Source of the DNA: Nymphaea colorata
Taxonomy: Eukaryota; Streptophyta; Magnoliopsida; Nymphaeales; Nymphaeaceae
DNA: 64,000 bases
NCBI RefSeq assembly: GCF_008831285.2
Contig: NW_022204507.1
Span: 7,212,174-7,276,173 of the forward strand
Direction: 5' to 3'
Positions 46,513 to 58,279 of this stretch are shown here, one piece after another. Position 1 is the first letter of the stretch. Every line of letters begins with the position of its first letter. A model generated the notes under the pieces. The model did not search any database, was not told the origin of the DNA, and saw nothing but the letters and a program-made list of their open reading frames with translations. The position numbers and the translations under genes were made by a program.

Positions 46513-46549
46513 ACTCCATATTCAATAGCTAAATAGGGATTTAACTACT

Positions 46550-47484
46550 CATTTGGCTGCCGGGTCAGCCTAAAAACTAGGCCCTAACGTGGTGCAGTGG
46601 GTAGGTTAAAAAAAATATGAGTCTATTTTCAAAACATGGATTGGTTTTGGAATTTTCAAATTTCATTTCTTTTTTCTTTTTTCTGCTGAACTACCTAAAC
46701 CATAAACTTCTACAATACGTGCAAAATGTTTGACTTCCAATATATGTATGCTCTATTTGTAATTAATTTGATAGATAAAAATGAAATTAAACTGATTAAT
46801 TTACAAAAGCAATGATCACAATGTCTAGATATCTAAGCTAATCTTTCTTCTTCCTCTTTATGCGGCTAAGGCCTTTTTCTTCCTTTCTTGGATGACAGGT
46901 GTTTTATTCCTAGAGAAATATGATCAGATCTAAAAAATGGTCTATACATATCCTGAAATTCTTTCATATTACTACAACAGCTAACATATTTTCTTATAGC
47001 TGTCCTTTTCAAGTCATGACATGATTATTTTGTTTATGCTAGTTGGGTTTCTAGTTGTTTCTAATTTTTCGAAGGCTAAAAGTGGCCATGAATATGTAGG
47101 ATTAACCTAAATGTCTATTTGACAAAAGAAACAGCTTGTAATTGTTCTATGAATATGCCCTTAAAAATATCTAGACAGACTCATGGAACATTCTAATAAA
47201 CGTGTTTCATGAACCTGTTAATAGAATAGTTTACAAATTGTTTTCATTGCCAAACGGCCCAATCCTATGAGTCACATGTTTTTCATGTCTTGTTTTAGCT
47301 GATTTTAGATACCAAAGAATCAACTACCCCTTTTTTGCATGGCGAATTAAGGAGACTCTTAAAATGTTTATAGCCTAAAGGTAGAGGATACAAGTGAAAT
47401 CACCCAAGCAGGCTGGGGTGGAACAGGAGAAGAGTAGAAGGTTGCTATCGAGTTTTCTTGAGTCCAGCCTAATGGGGTCCGAAT
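46550..47484. repeat. U6 block, paralog of 20.9-21.85 kb
   Basis: Runs parallel to U3 up to the GGTCCGAAT segment, where similarity stops at a CAGTGGCGGGGCCAG word. Confidence 0.8.
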
Positions 47485-47889
47485 CAGTGGCGGGGCCAGA
47501 ATTTTTTAGCCGTGGGCACTTGAATTGGTGACACGTCTATCACCATTTTTTCATTGTTTTTTTCTTAACCGTCTATCATGATAGAACGAACGGCTTTGCT
47601 TAAATGAAGATGACTCTAAAAAGTCAGAGTCACCATTCAATTCTCTTATATATAACATTTTCATAGAAACAATGCACTTTTTGTTTTTGAAACCTAAATA
47701 AAAGTGTAATTCACTTACCAAAAGCTAGTTACGTGCACAGTGCACAGCCCTTTAAAAAAAGTCAAGTGTACCTTCGCCCACTTGTATTGGGCCCCTCGCC
47801 CACATTTGGGGGTACTTGGCATGCGCAAGAGCCTATGCACAATGCGTTTGTGCAAAGGTCTGTCAATATAACCAGATTTGCTCGCTTAC

Positions 47890-48212
47890 CTACACAATCC
47901 TGGTGCTGGGTGGGGCACCTCCTCCAGGATAGTCAATAACTATTGAAGGATCTTGCCTGCAGATGTCATGCTCGGTATTGAGGTAGACATCAACTGCAAA
48001 ACAGGTCCGCAAAAGTATTTGAACCCACCGGTAGCGATAGATATTGAACAAGAAGAAGAAGAAGATGAAGGAGAATTCACAAGGTGAAATGGCGATGGCA
48101 AAGGTGATGCAGACATGGTAGCAGCTAGGGGGAGACCAGTAACACGGAATAGAGTGCACGGACAGATGATGATACCTGTTAACTCCACCGACTGTGCTTC
48201 GTTGTTATGCAT
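47890..48212 (-). CDS. Mini-gene E, U6 copy: the only intact model (46 aa)
   Basis: Two exons on the minus strand: 48,212-48,176 (ATG, MHNNEAQSVELT plus one base, donor GTATC) and 47,993-47,890 (acceptor TTTTGCAG). Joined they are open to a TAG that overlaps the old donor (GTGTAG before GTAAGC), giving 46 residues with NTEHDICRQDPSIVI and a Gly/Pro-rich end. The intron is 182 bases with a CTTCTTCTTC tract. A TATATATATAC box lies near 48,325, about 110 bases upstream of the ATG. No signal peptide or known domain. Paralogs conserve the splice sites and the DIC motif, but whether it makes a peptide, a longer protein through exon 3, or only a transcript is open. Confidence 0.4.
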
Positions 48213-48475
48213 GGTTTGTGGTGAACAAGTTATGATCCCTGTTCAATATTTGCGAGCCTAAATCCCTTCTAGCCAGCTGTTGTCTGTCCAACCACAGCAG
48301 TTGTGTTGTGTTTTGTGCATGTATATATATACATGTAAAGCTAACCATAAACTGCTTTGCACGTTTAATGCATGAAGTCAATACCACAAAAACTGTGGGC
48401 ACTTTCATGTCAAGGGGCCTTTGCTTTGACACTGTCAGGGAAGCCACCTATCAAGGGAAATAAGAATGGCCATAC

Positions 48476-48477
<2 letters not shown>

Positions 48478-48540
<63 letters not shown>

Positions 48541-48557
48541 TACATATATATATATAT
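48478..48557. repeat. (TA)n/(CA)n microsatellite
   Basis: Long TA run then a CACACATACA stretch and TA again. Equivalent to the short tract at 1,666 in U1. Confidence 0.96.
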
Positions 48558-48876
48558 TATTGATATATAAAATTGTCATTTCAGTCATCCTATTTAATAT
48601 ATACGCAACTCTTTCTCAATAGTTATAGCATACCTGGTCAGGCTAAAGACTTATAAAGGGGCAAGTCTCTAGTTGGATTTTCATGAGCATCATGCCCTCA
48701 TGCCTTAAGTACTGGGATGCAGTAAGTAAAGTTGCAGGGTACACCAATACCATCACTGGTATGGACACAGCTTAAGACCTTAAAGCTTGGGAGAATGGTC
48801 AGCGGGCTTTGAACTTCTTTTCCTGAGGTTGGTGGTTAAATTTTTGCTCACCTGAACATATGCATACTACTACATA

Positions 48877-48877
48877 C

Positions 48878-48926
<49 letters not shown>

Positions 48927-48937
48927 ATATATATATA
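48877..48937. repeat. (TA)n microsatellite
   Basis: TA run interrupted once by TTATA; absent from the matching place in U1. Confidence 0.95.
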
Positions 48938-51169
48938 TGGTGGTGCCAATATCGTTGTTTGAATCGCACTGTTCAAATATGCCAAAATCAATTTTTGTGA
49001 CCGATAAGTTCGCCGCCTGTTAGTTAATGTTGGTTTTTTTGTTTAAAGAATACTATTTTAATGGTTATTCGCTTTTATTTCATATGCTTATTCATTTATA
49101 CCTTTTTCTGATTCACAAATTGAAGCGATCGAGTGATCTGCCTGACCGATTCTATTCTTTCTTGATTGGTTTCCACCGCGAAATATGAACACTTAATTAA
49201 GTGCGTTGCAGTGCCACATACTGAATGGGTATGGATTGGTGTGCCTTGTAAACCGAAAATCCCCATCGGTTCCACAAGCATAGAAGAATGCTGATGTGCT
49301 TGAAGTACTGGTTGCATTTGGATGGATTTTACAATTGCTAAATTCTTATGAATCTTCAAGACAGCCGAACGCATCCGGACCTAAGAAAGAAAAAAAAAAG
49401 TCATAGGGACATACCAATTTTGTATCATAATTCCTAATTAATTACATGAAGAGCAGATTGGGGGGCACAAATATGACAAAATTAATGTTGAAATATTTAA
49501 AATTAGAAAACTTCATTTTGATTGGTAAATGAAAAGAAGTCATTTCCACAGCAGCTATTATAAAATATAACATTGGATTCAATCCACCAAGAGTGATGTA
49601 ATTTAGTTGACAAATATTCGTGAAACCCAAGCCTAAGTTGGGTCTTTTACCTGAAAAACAAAAATTTATTATGATTTGTGTAGGCATTTTCTTTCTATGC
49701 CATGGTTCGCTAGTTTTTTAATGTAGTTTCTTGTTTCTCATCACACGTCAACCAATCCATATCATATCTCAAAATCTTTCTACTTACATGCCGGCACTAG
49801 CACTTAGTTTATTTTGCCCACAAGTTCAGGTGGTCTGACGTTTTAGTATTGCAGTATGTTTCGAGGCCTATACCCACACGATAGAGATCTTGGTATGCCA
49901 ACTAGAATAATAATCTCTGCCTTGGCAGTGTTTTATATTGGAAAGCTAATTAAGCACCTGTTCTGTGTTTGTTGCTCCCATGTGGAATGAACAATATCAA
50001 CAACTAAGAATCCAGACATTAAAATTTTAATCATAGAGTTACTCATTTGACTGGGAATGCCATGAATATGAATCAATTTGGATCATTGCACATTCCAGCA
50101 AAAGTAAAGGCTTTTGGAAAAATCCATAATCGCAGGCAGGTTCAGGGGTTGGAGACCTTGTTTCTCTTGCATGAACAGTTTTAAAGAATAAGAAATAATA
50201 TTATAAAATTCAAAGATATACATTAATTGGAAAAAGGAAAATAGTAACGTCATGCCAACAGCATCTTTGTGTGATGTGAGTCGAATGAAATAGTGTGTAT
50301 TCATGGGCTACGCATGTTAGTGGTCCATCACAAGCTTTTCTAACACCTCGTCCTTGCTCAAGTTTTCCTCATGCTTGAATTTTATTTTCTGTGTGTTCTG
50401 AAATTCATGACTACCACAAGAAAAACACTCTACTAATGCCCCAAAAACATCAGTCAAAATACGGAAATCATTTGTAATTGATGGCAGAATCAATCAAGCT
50501 CATAATGGTTCAAGGGGACACGTTACCTCTGGGCTGGAAAGTACAATCTTTCTAGCTATATATTTATCATGTATGCTCTGTCCTGTTATTATTATGTGGA
50601 CACAAGAAATAACTAGATATATCATTACACTTTCAATGCTACCAGATTAAAATGTGGAACACTGAACAATATACTTGAGCACGTAAAGACACAGCAAACT
50701 TTGAAAAGTTCAGATATCAAAAGATTTACAATGAAATTTGAGCAACACTTGTTTGTAGAAAATTTGGACCTCGGATAATTTTAATTTCTCTAGATCCAAA
50801 TCTGAACAATAATTTATGATGACAAAATCTGGCAGGGTCTCGGTGTCCCAAAAAATTCTAACAACATATTGGTAGAATCCCGTTATCAAAATCGTGAATT
50901 TCATCAAGCAACACACTTAATAATAGACCACTGTTATTCATAAAGTGCTTGCAAAGTAACACAATACTTAAGTGGACTTACTGAGCTTCTGTTGCTAAGC
51001 ATGTTTCCCACGAGCATCGAACCTTCACTTGATGCGCACACTAACTCAACGACTTCACTAGTTCTCAAAGTGAGCACACAGGCACCTTCACATTGACTTT
51101 CACTCAGCTGAATTCAATCCACACCAGAATGACCAGCACCCCTACTTGTAGTGAGAAGATGTCGGTGGT

Positions 51170-52460
51170 GGGAAAGCAAGAGAGAACACAAGTTCTTTCG
51201 ACTCTTCTAAAGAGTCGGTGATGAACTGCTACAATTTTCCCTCATTACTGTCTCTTTACTTAATAACACCTACAACTCTTCTGAACTTGGTGAATGTCTG
51301 CATTAGCTGCCCCTTGGTGAATATATGAGCAAGCTGATCTTCTAAAATAATTTATAACTATATCTCAACTCTCAGCACTTTTTCTCTGATATAGTAATGT
51401 TGCACTTCTATATGTTTTGTCCGAGCAAAGAAGATGAGATTCTCTCCAAGTCTAATATTACCTTCAGTATCTCAGTAGAGTCACACTATATGATCTACAT
51501 CTTGTTAAATGTTTCCAGCTATGGCATTAGTCAAATACATTTTGGTGTTGCTTGAGATGCAGCTATATATTCTGTTTCTGTTGTGGACAATGAAAATACT
51601 GGTTGTCTTTTGATACACCATGAAATTGCCTCACTTCGAAGACTAAATGTTCTATTTAGTAGTCTACCTACGAGCCAACAAATCTCAAGCATCATCAGCA
51701 TCACAATGACCGATGACTTGATGAGCTGATCCGCTTCGTAGAGTATACCATAGTGAGTAGTTTATTTAACATACCTTATTATTCATCTCACTGCTTCTAA
51801 ATGCAGCTTTGAGTCGCAAGAATCTACTCTTAACACTAACTACGTTGCAATGCTTGGTCTTGACAATGTTAAGTATGCTTGCCTTCCTCAATGTGCAGAC
51901 ATAGTTTGACTTATTTATAGATCTAAATCTTCCAAGCTGTTCCATATAGATTTCATAGTCAAACTCTTCATGCCAAAAGGCATTCTTCAGAACCATTCGC
52001 CTTAGCTTCCAAGATTTGGTTGCAACGATAACTATCAACACATGTACATATGTGACCTTAGCAACAAGACTGAAAGTCTTTTAAAAGTCAATACCATACT
52101 GATATGAAAATCCATTCGTGCAGACGAGCCATGTATCTACCAATTGAGTCACTTGTCTTTCTTTTTATTTTGTCAACCTACTTGGAGGTAATGGGTTTTA
52201 CTCTTGCAGCTTTAGTACAAGTTCCTAGGTCTTGTTTTACATCAATACCTTCATCTTGTCTTTCATTGCAGCTTACCATTTGTCAACATATTTTGTTTGT
52301 TTGAAAGTTGCTAGCTCGATCTTCAATAGGATGACATAATCTTCATCAACATACTTGGAATTTGGCTTTTGGACTCTTGTTAATCTTCTTAATGTTGTAG
52401 GTGTCTCTTCTTTCTTTTTCTTTCTCTTTACTTGGCATCTGCTGGTACATTATTTGGATG
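51170..52460 (-). pseudogene. Copia pol relic (RT to RNase H), U6 copy
   Basis: Minus-strand fragments: about 52,100-52,330 preserves the start of RT up to a YQYGIDF segment; 51,766-52,041 contains VLKNAFWHEEFDYEIYMEQ, the RT (D/V).KNAFL.G.L.EE(I/V)YM.Q motif with its catalytic Asp lost; 51,290-51,340 keeps a QLAHIFTKGQL segment from the Copia C-terminus. Numerous stops. Counterpart of 3,835-5,480. Confidence 0.8.
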
Positions 52461-53546
52461 TGTTGTGGCAAGGCAGCACAATGGGCATCACAGCAAGAGA
52501 ACACCATGATCAACAGACCTTGGCATTTGCCCTCTCTCCAACATCTGAGTTACAGTTGGTTGGAAATTGGACCTACATCTCAAGGTGCCGGTGAATGGTA
52601 GAACCCTTGAAGAAATGATGGAGAAATACAATAGAGGAGAAAGAAAATGTGAAAAAATGGAAAAGAGAGATGAAAACGAAAAGTGATCGGATTTTATAAT
52701 GTCTTAAATGAATTATGAAATCGCACCAAAGAATTACTTCTACAACAGAGTACCTTACTCTTTTCATAAGACAAAAATAGGTCTAGAAACGGACCTATTC
52801 GTCCTAAACATGGCCACCAAGTTTGAAGCAAAGCTAGTGATACGCTTTGGTGCATTGTGAGCTTGCCGAGTAAGTTAAGAGGTCGTTTGACAAGTGTTCC
52901 TCTAGATAGAACAGACAAGACGTCTTGTCTACCACATCTCTGTCCCGTCATCCTGTCATCGGTATTCTTTGTTTATTGTTTGATGGTTTTAGGAACAGAA
53001 CACCATGTCCATTCTAACCAGTTTTTATTTTCCTTCCTGTTTGTCTTGTCTGTCCTATTATATTTTGCTGATGTTTGATTTGTGTTTTGTGCATTGTGTA
53101 TGTTTTGTTCAGTGTTTGCATCATATATAGTCTGTTATGTCCGTTGTTTGATAACAAGAACACTATCATCACAAGACCCATCATTGTTTGTACATCATAT
53201 TTATCATATAACACTATCTTTGTGAGATTTTCTGGGGCTACAATGCAACTGAATGCATTACATTCCAGTAAAAAAATCTCAAATCACAAAAACTTCTGTG
53301 ATAGTGATATGAAACTTGAATACTAATTTCAATATTATGTGAATTTTGAAGATAGAATACAAAGGTTAAACTTTTCCGAGGAAAAAAAATGGCCTAGTAA
53401 ACTACAAAATTTTTAATATACAAGCAGCAGAACATAGCTTGTTCAGACAGATAACATCAAAACTCTCAAGACAATGCATGTCTAAACAAAGAAAGATATT
53501 TTCTTTATTTTCCACCATCAGAACTTGGCTTCTGATTAGACTGCTG

Positions 53547-53646
53547 NNNNNNNNNNNNNNNNNNNNNNNNNNNNNNNNNNNNNNNNNNNNNNNNNNNNNN
53601 NNNNNNNNNNNNNNNNNNNNNNNNNNNNNNNNNNNNNNNNNNNNNN
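53547..53646. other. Assembly gap (100 N)
   Basis: Exactly 100 N, a usual placeholder for a gap of unknown size. The two sides should not be treated as contiguous. Confidence 0.99.
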
Positions 53647-54780
53647 CCTAATCCAGATTGGCACTCCATATTCTCCTCAATCTATAAGAAGCATCTTGGA
53701 TCCATCAGCTGCCAAACATCACTCTTCCACCAATTTCCATTCTACTCTATGGAAATTTAACAGCTCAACCAAGTATTTGGTTAAGCATACTACCTAATTT
53801 AGAAATGGTTTCAGTTATGCTGGAACTTTTGAATTCATGAAAGAACTTGGAAATTAATTTGAGGCAAGTAATCACCACCAAATTTTGAAAACAGAAATGA
53901 AAGAAATGCTCTGTGTCATTTGATTGTGTTACTTGTTAGTCAAAAGCATAATCTATGTTGCACCAACAGCTTGCTGGGGATTAGGCCCCTACATTGTTAA
54001 GCAAAATCAATCTGTGCAATGGAGAAAGATCAGCAGAGCTGCAATTAACGCTGACATACACGATGATGTTCGCCAAGAGTTGACTCAACCCTTCAAAAGC
54101 ACACAAAAGGAAGCAAACTAAAACCCACAGATACATGTTAGCAGTTAAACTGCACAAAAAGAGAGCTTAATTTCTATGTAAGACTAAAGGAGCCAAAAGG
54201 CATATTATTTGACAATCATTCTTTGGTGACTTATAGCATAACCAGTATCAAATATTTAATTTACAAAAAAATAAGATCAAAATCACACAATTAATCCACT
54301 TGTTGGGCTATATACGGGCCAGTCAAAATTGAGCTCGTTCAGTTGGCTCGAGTACGAGTTTAGCTGTATAAGGACAGCTTGAACTCCATTTGATAGACCA
54401 AGCCACAGCTCGAGCATGACTCTTTTAAGCTCGTTTCCCATTTGACCTGATTTCTTTTTTTGGTTTTAAGTTTGAAAAATTTCAAAAGAATGCCTAGATA
54501 AATGGTTTACTCAAGTCAATCAAATCAATTTTGTGAAACTCGAACTTGACTTGTTTATAATCGCTAGTTTTGAGTTAACCTTGAGCTTAACAGAGCAAAT
54601 TCGAGTTGAGCTTGAGTTGGTCCGACTCGTTTTACAGCTCTATCCACATGACACACACAATTGGACTCGTCCCCTGTTTATAATGGTGAAACATGTCAGT
54701 TGGAGTGGGGAAGCTTCAACCTAAGGATGTCAATATGTCTCATTTGAATTGAATGTCCAAGCCAATTGCTCCAAAAACAT
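53647..54780. other. Unique stretch right of the gap
   Basis: No copy in the left part of the window. The 54,300-54,720 part is rich in GAGCTCG/CTCGAG-type words typical of an old plant repeat. No supported gene. Confidence 0.5.
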
Positions 54781-54789
54781 TTGGATGAA

Positions 54790-55790
54790 GAAAAGAAATT
54801 TACTAATCAACTAAAAAATCACATGGATTTGAAATTAAGAAATGACATCCGATTCAGATTTAGATTCATATATGCATAAATATTCAACGGATTCAGATTT
54901 AGTTATATTCAGTCGAATTCAGTTCAGATTCAAATATACAAAAATATCCGATCAGATCCAGATGGGACTAGTTTAATTATTCAATGCTCTTACAGTTTGT
55001 AAATCAGCCAGACTCAGTTCAAAATATGGATTCAGATTCAATTCATATATGAATATAAAAATAGGATTTGGGTTGGATTTTGATTGTGACATCTGATTTC
55101 AGATTCAGATTAGGATGAAAAAGATGGATTTAGATCAGATTCAAATTATGAAATCTGATTTTGGATTCAGTTTTGGATGAGGAAAAAAAATCAGATTCAG
55201 ATTGTGGAATCTGATTTCGGATTCAAATTTGGATATAACTTTTTTAAATTCGTATCCAAACTCGAACCTGAGTATATAAGTATCCATCATCATCACAACA
55301 GCTCATTCCAAGCAGCAGGTCTTTCAGTTGCAGTACCATTGTTTCTTTGAGAAGATGGCCATCAATGACGTCTGAGATTGGAATGGGAAGTGCTTCGGCC
55401 CCCACTTGCCTTTCTTTCTTTTTCTGTCTAAAGCAATGTTCTTTGCAAGTGGGATGTTAATGATTGGATTTAAATTGGGTATACTCTTCACCATATCCGT
55501 TTCTTTAGGTATTCACATACTGGTATTCAAATTCAGATTTTAATAGAATGGAGAGATATCATGTTGAATCTGAATTCAGATTGTTTCACAATCCGAATCT
55601 GAATTTTGAACTGTATCTAGAAGATTTCAAAAGGTAAGAGCATTGGATATGAGTAATTACTTAAAACTAAATCTGATCTGAATCCATATCCGATCCGATA
55701 CTTATATATGTCAGAATCTGAATCCGAATCCACTCGGGTTATTTTTTAAATCCGAAGTGATCTATTTCTTAATCACAGATTAATTTTTTC
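54790..55790. repeat. GATTCAGATT-rich repeat
   Basis: About 1 kb dominated by GATTCAGATT/AATCTGAATC words. They run in the GATTCAG sense on the left and mostly in the AATCTGAATC sense on the right, giving an inverted arrangement; both outer edges contain ATTAAGAAAT read inward. This could be a foldback-type or long-TIR element. Confidence 0.6.
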
Positions 55791-55799
55791 CCATATCTG

Positions 55800-55824
55800 T
55801 TTTTTTTTTTTTTTTTTTTTTTTT
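55800..55824. repeat. Poly(T) tract
   Basis: 25 T residues. Confidence 0.95.
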
Positions 55825-56175
55825 GGAACGGTTCAATTGGACATGCGATCAAGATGGAAAATGACATTTAAAGTCTACCCATCTGACCAAGTGATGAGGC
55901 AGTTCCAATTCTTTTGCTTACATTACATGGAAAGGCATGATATCTAGATAAAGGTAGAAAGAGAAACAGAACATATCATTAAGTGGCAAATTTCAATGAT
56001 TTTGCAAAAATGTCAAAAACAATAAAGGAATATAGAAAAGGGGAGGAAGGGGTGGCGGGACTCAAAAGAGGAGTTCAAGTTGTGTGCACCGGCCAGTGCA
56101 CGCAACAATCATATGCCAAAAGAAAAAAAAAAAGGGGCATCTTTGAAATTAGAGAGAGAGTTCAGGGATCCATTA

Positions 56176-56733
56176 GAGCCACAAATATGGGCAGCCTTCG
56201 CTTGTTGCGGGCCACACCAGCATTGGATTGATAACTGTGTCCACCATCGCTTTGAATTCCTCCGACTGAGGCATTATCTTCTTTTCCTCTTCGCTTGACA
56301 CCACTTCCTGAGGTGTGCTTAATCCTTGAGCACTCACTCTAGGCCTGCTGACCTGCTCAAATGCAAAGACACGAATCAATTCTTGAAAACATCACCGGTT
56401 TCATAATTTGTCAGAAGTGTGAATGGTTATCACGCTTCAGTAGGCCTAGTGACAGCAGTGTTTTCTTAAGCCGTACTTCGGGCTTGTTCCTCTGAGGCAC
56501 CGGCAGCAGCTCCTGCTTCCCGTGTGCAAACTGCAACCGCATAGGTGTGAGATGAGCTATTAGAACCACATATCACATATGCTAGTGCAGATATAACTAA
56601 GCAAATGCATGCACACTCTACCAGTCTCCTACGAAAGAAGTGTTAAAACATGAAAAAAAAAAGAACTTACGTGGTTGTGGTTCGGCATTTTGATGCCTGC
56701 ATTCACGGGAAAGGGAGCTTTCTCATTATTCAT
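56176..56733 (-). CDS. Possible small three-exon gene, unknown product
   Basis: Exon 1 is 56,733-56,671 (21 codons, MNNEKAPFPVNAGIKMPNHN, donor GTAAGTTC). Exon 2 starts at 56,530 after GCGGTTGCAG and reads FAHGKQELLPVPQRNKPE, with a candidate donor GTACGG at about 56,476. Exon 3 starts near 56,353 after TTTGAGCAG and reads VSRPRVSAQGLSTPQEVVS, then a Glu/Lys-rich stretch and a stop at about 56,176. All junctions are in phase 0, giving roughly 100 residues, hydrophilic and without signal peptide. A CTATATATTG box lies at about 56,764-56,774, unusually close to the ATG. I recognise no family. The exon-2 donor is the weakest part. Confidence 0.4.
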
Positions 56734-56763
56734 TCTCTGATGTTCTTGAGAGAAGATGGACTC

Positions 56764-56774
56764 TCAATATATAG
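56764..56774 (-). promoter_or_regulatory. TATA-like box upstream of the three-exon model
   Basis: CTATATATTG on the minus strand, about 31-41 bases before the proposed ATG, implying a very short leader or a start at a later ATG. Confidence 0.35.
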
Positions 56775-56867
56775 AGTACAGGCCAGACTATTTTAGGTAA
56801 GACAATCACCCGAATCCTACGTGATAAGTAAAGTGTCAGAAAAAAGGATCAGATGTCTTATCAAGAT

Positions 56868-57068
56868 TGTTATTGTTATGAGACTACATTTTCGATGGTT
56901 AATGGATTGGAAAAGAAATTGTGTAATATCATGATCTTGTATACCAAAAATATTGTAAGGGATAACCTTTTTTTGTACTATATATATTTTGCTCAAAGGA
57001 ATCAATAAATACAAGTTCTCTCAGCTTTATCTTTCACACTTCCTCTTTTTCTTCTCTAAGTTTTCTCA
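56868..57068 (+). repeat. LTR fragment of a decayed retrotransposon (5' side)
   Basis: Ends AAGTTTTCTCA and is followed at once by TGGTGTCAGAGC (57,069-57,080), which differs at one base from the standard initiator-Met primer site. It shares a stretch of about 165 bases with 58,100-58,271, including a TATATATAT segment, an AATCAATAAA signal and CTTTCTCT-type sequence. The TG start at 56,868 is a guess. Confidence 0.65.
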
Positions 57069-57080
57069 TGGTGTCAGAGC
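57069..57080 (+). other. Primer-binding-site-like sequence
   Basis: TGGTGTCAGAGC directly after the LTR-like end; one mismatch to TGGTATCAGAGC. Confidence 0.65.
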
Positions 57081-58095
57081 AAAACGAGGGAGGGAAATCA
57101 ACTGCTCCTTCCGTTACCTCCAAAAATCCAAGCTTTTGTAGAGAGGTTCTTCAGACACCTGGAATTGGAATAATCTTCTGCTGACAGCTAGAATCGCCTG
57201 AAGAATCATCGCCGGCCTTCCTCTCTGCCGCCTGATACACCTTCATCTCCAGCAAATTATTTCAAAGAACGGCGGGAAAGGAAGTCAGGGAAGGGCGCCT
57301 TTCTCACCAGATTCTTCCTGTTATTGTTATGCAGATCTTGATAAAAATTACATGATAATACACTAGCTTGGATTGTATTACCAAAGTGCGACATGGCAGG
57401 TCGCACTTTTCAACATGCCATGTCGTAATCACAGGCTCTTTTGGCAATCCATAGTAAAAAGAGGCAGGCCCGTATCAAGAGAACTGAAAATATGAGGATC
57501 ATATTTAGAATTTCTAGAAGAATCAAGCCCCTAAATACAATTTTTTCCACAACAGATCCGTTCTTTTCATCTGTCCAATTTACTGCATCACATGGAGTTA
57601 TGTGTCCTATTTACTACCTTACTCTGTTTGAATTAATATCGAAAAATGAAGATGTGGTTCTCTTTTAAAAAAAAAAAATCTGTCAGTTCTTATCTCTGGT
57701 GTATAATATTCAAGCTCGTTATAATAAAATATTCATTTTCATTTTGGCTTTTCAGCTTTTCAGGGATGAGAATGATATCTATGCGATACTTTGTTACATA
57801 AGACAATCAATGGATTATCGTGATTGAGTATAAACCCCAAGGGTGACCAAAAATATATCTTTTTTTCGTTTTTTTTTGGCTCCCAAATTCAATTTTTTTT
57901 AGAAGGCAAAAAAAATGAAATTTTATCTATTTCAGCATAAACAGAATCTTAGACCAATTAAAATCAACGAGACATTCACCATATAATAGCAAGAGGAAGA
58001 AAGTCGTGTGGCACCGACAGCTTAAAGAAACAAATTGAAATATTCATTGTGCCTTTATGTGATTTCTTCCAAATTGTAATTGAAAAGCAGCCTTT
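57081..58095. other. Interior of the decayed LTR element
   Basis: About 1 kb with no gag or pol motif, so the element is a deletion derivative or small non-autonomous type. It contains the nested hairpin at 57,383-57,425. Confidence 0.5.
57383..57425. repeat. Nested hairpin
   Basis: AAAGTGCGAC (57,383-57,392) pairs with GTCGCACTTT (57,400-57,409) around a 7-base loop, and the overlapping CGACATGGCA (57,389-57,398) pairs with TGCCATGTCG (57,416-57,425). The flanks GGATTG and its weaker counterpart near 57,445 extend the symmetry. The two folds are mutually exclusive. Confidence 0.75.
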
Positions 58096-58271
58096 AGCTT
58101 TTTTAGAGATAGAAATTGGGTATTATCATGATCTTGTATACCAAAAATCTTGTAAGCGATAACCATTTTTTGTATTATATATATATATGTTGCTCAAAGG
58201 AATCAATAAAAACAAGTTCTCTCCAGCTTTATCTTTCACCCTTCCTCTGTTTTCTTCTCTAAGTTTTCTCA
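58096..58271 (+). repeat. LTR fragment of a decayed retrotransposon (3' side)
   Basis: Similar to 56,900-57,068 with the same AAGTTTTCTCA end; the left part is truncated or diverged. No matching target duplication was found. Confidence 0.6.
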
Positions 58272-58279
58272 CAAAGCAA

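Larger units (their letters stand above)
47565..53546. repeat. Segmental duplication, copy 2 (pairs with 0.66-6.52 kb)
   Basis: Direct copy of the U1 block, with an extra 50,780-51,170 segment and without the 2,423 hAT-like element. It stops at the assembly gap, so its right border is not visible. Confidence 0.88.
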
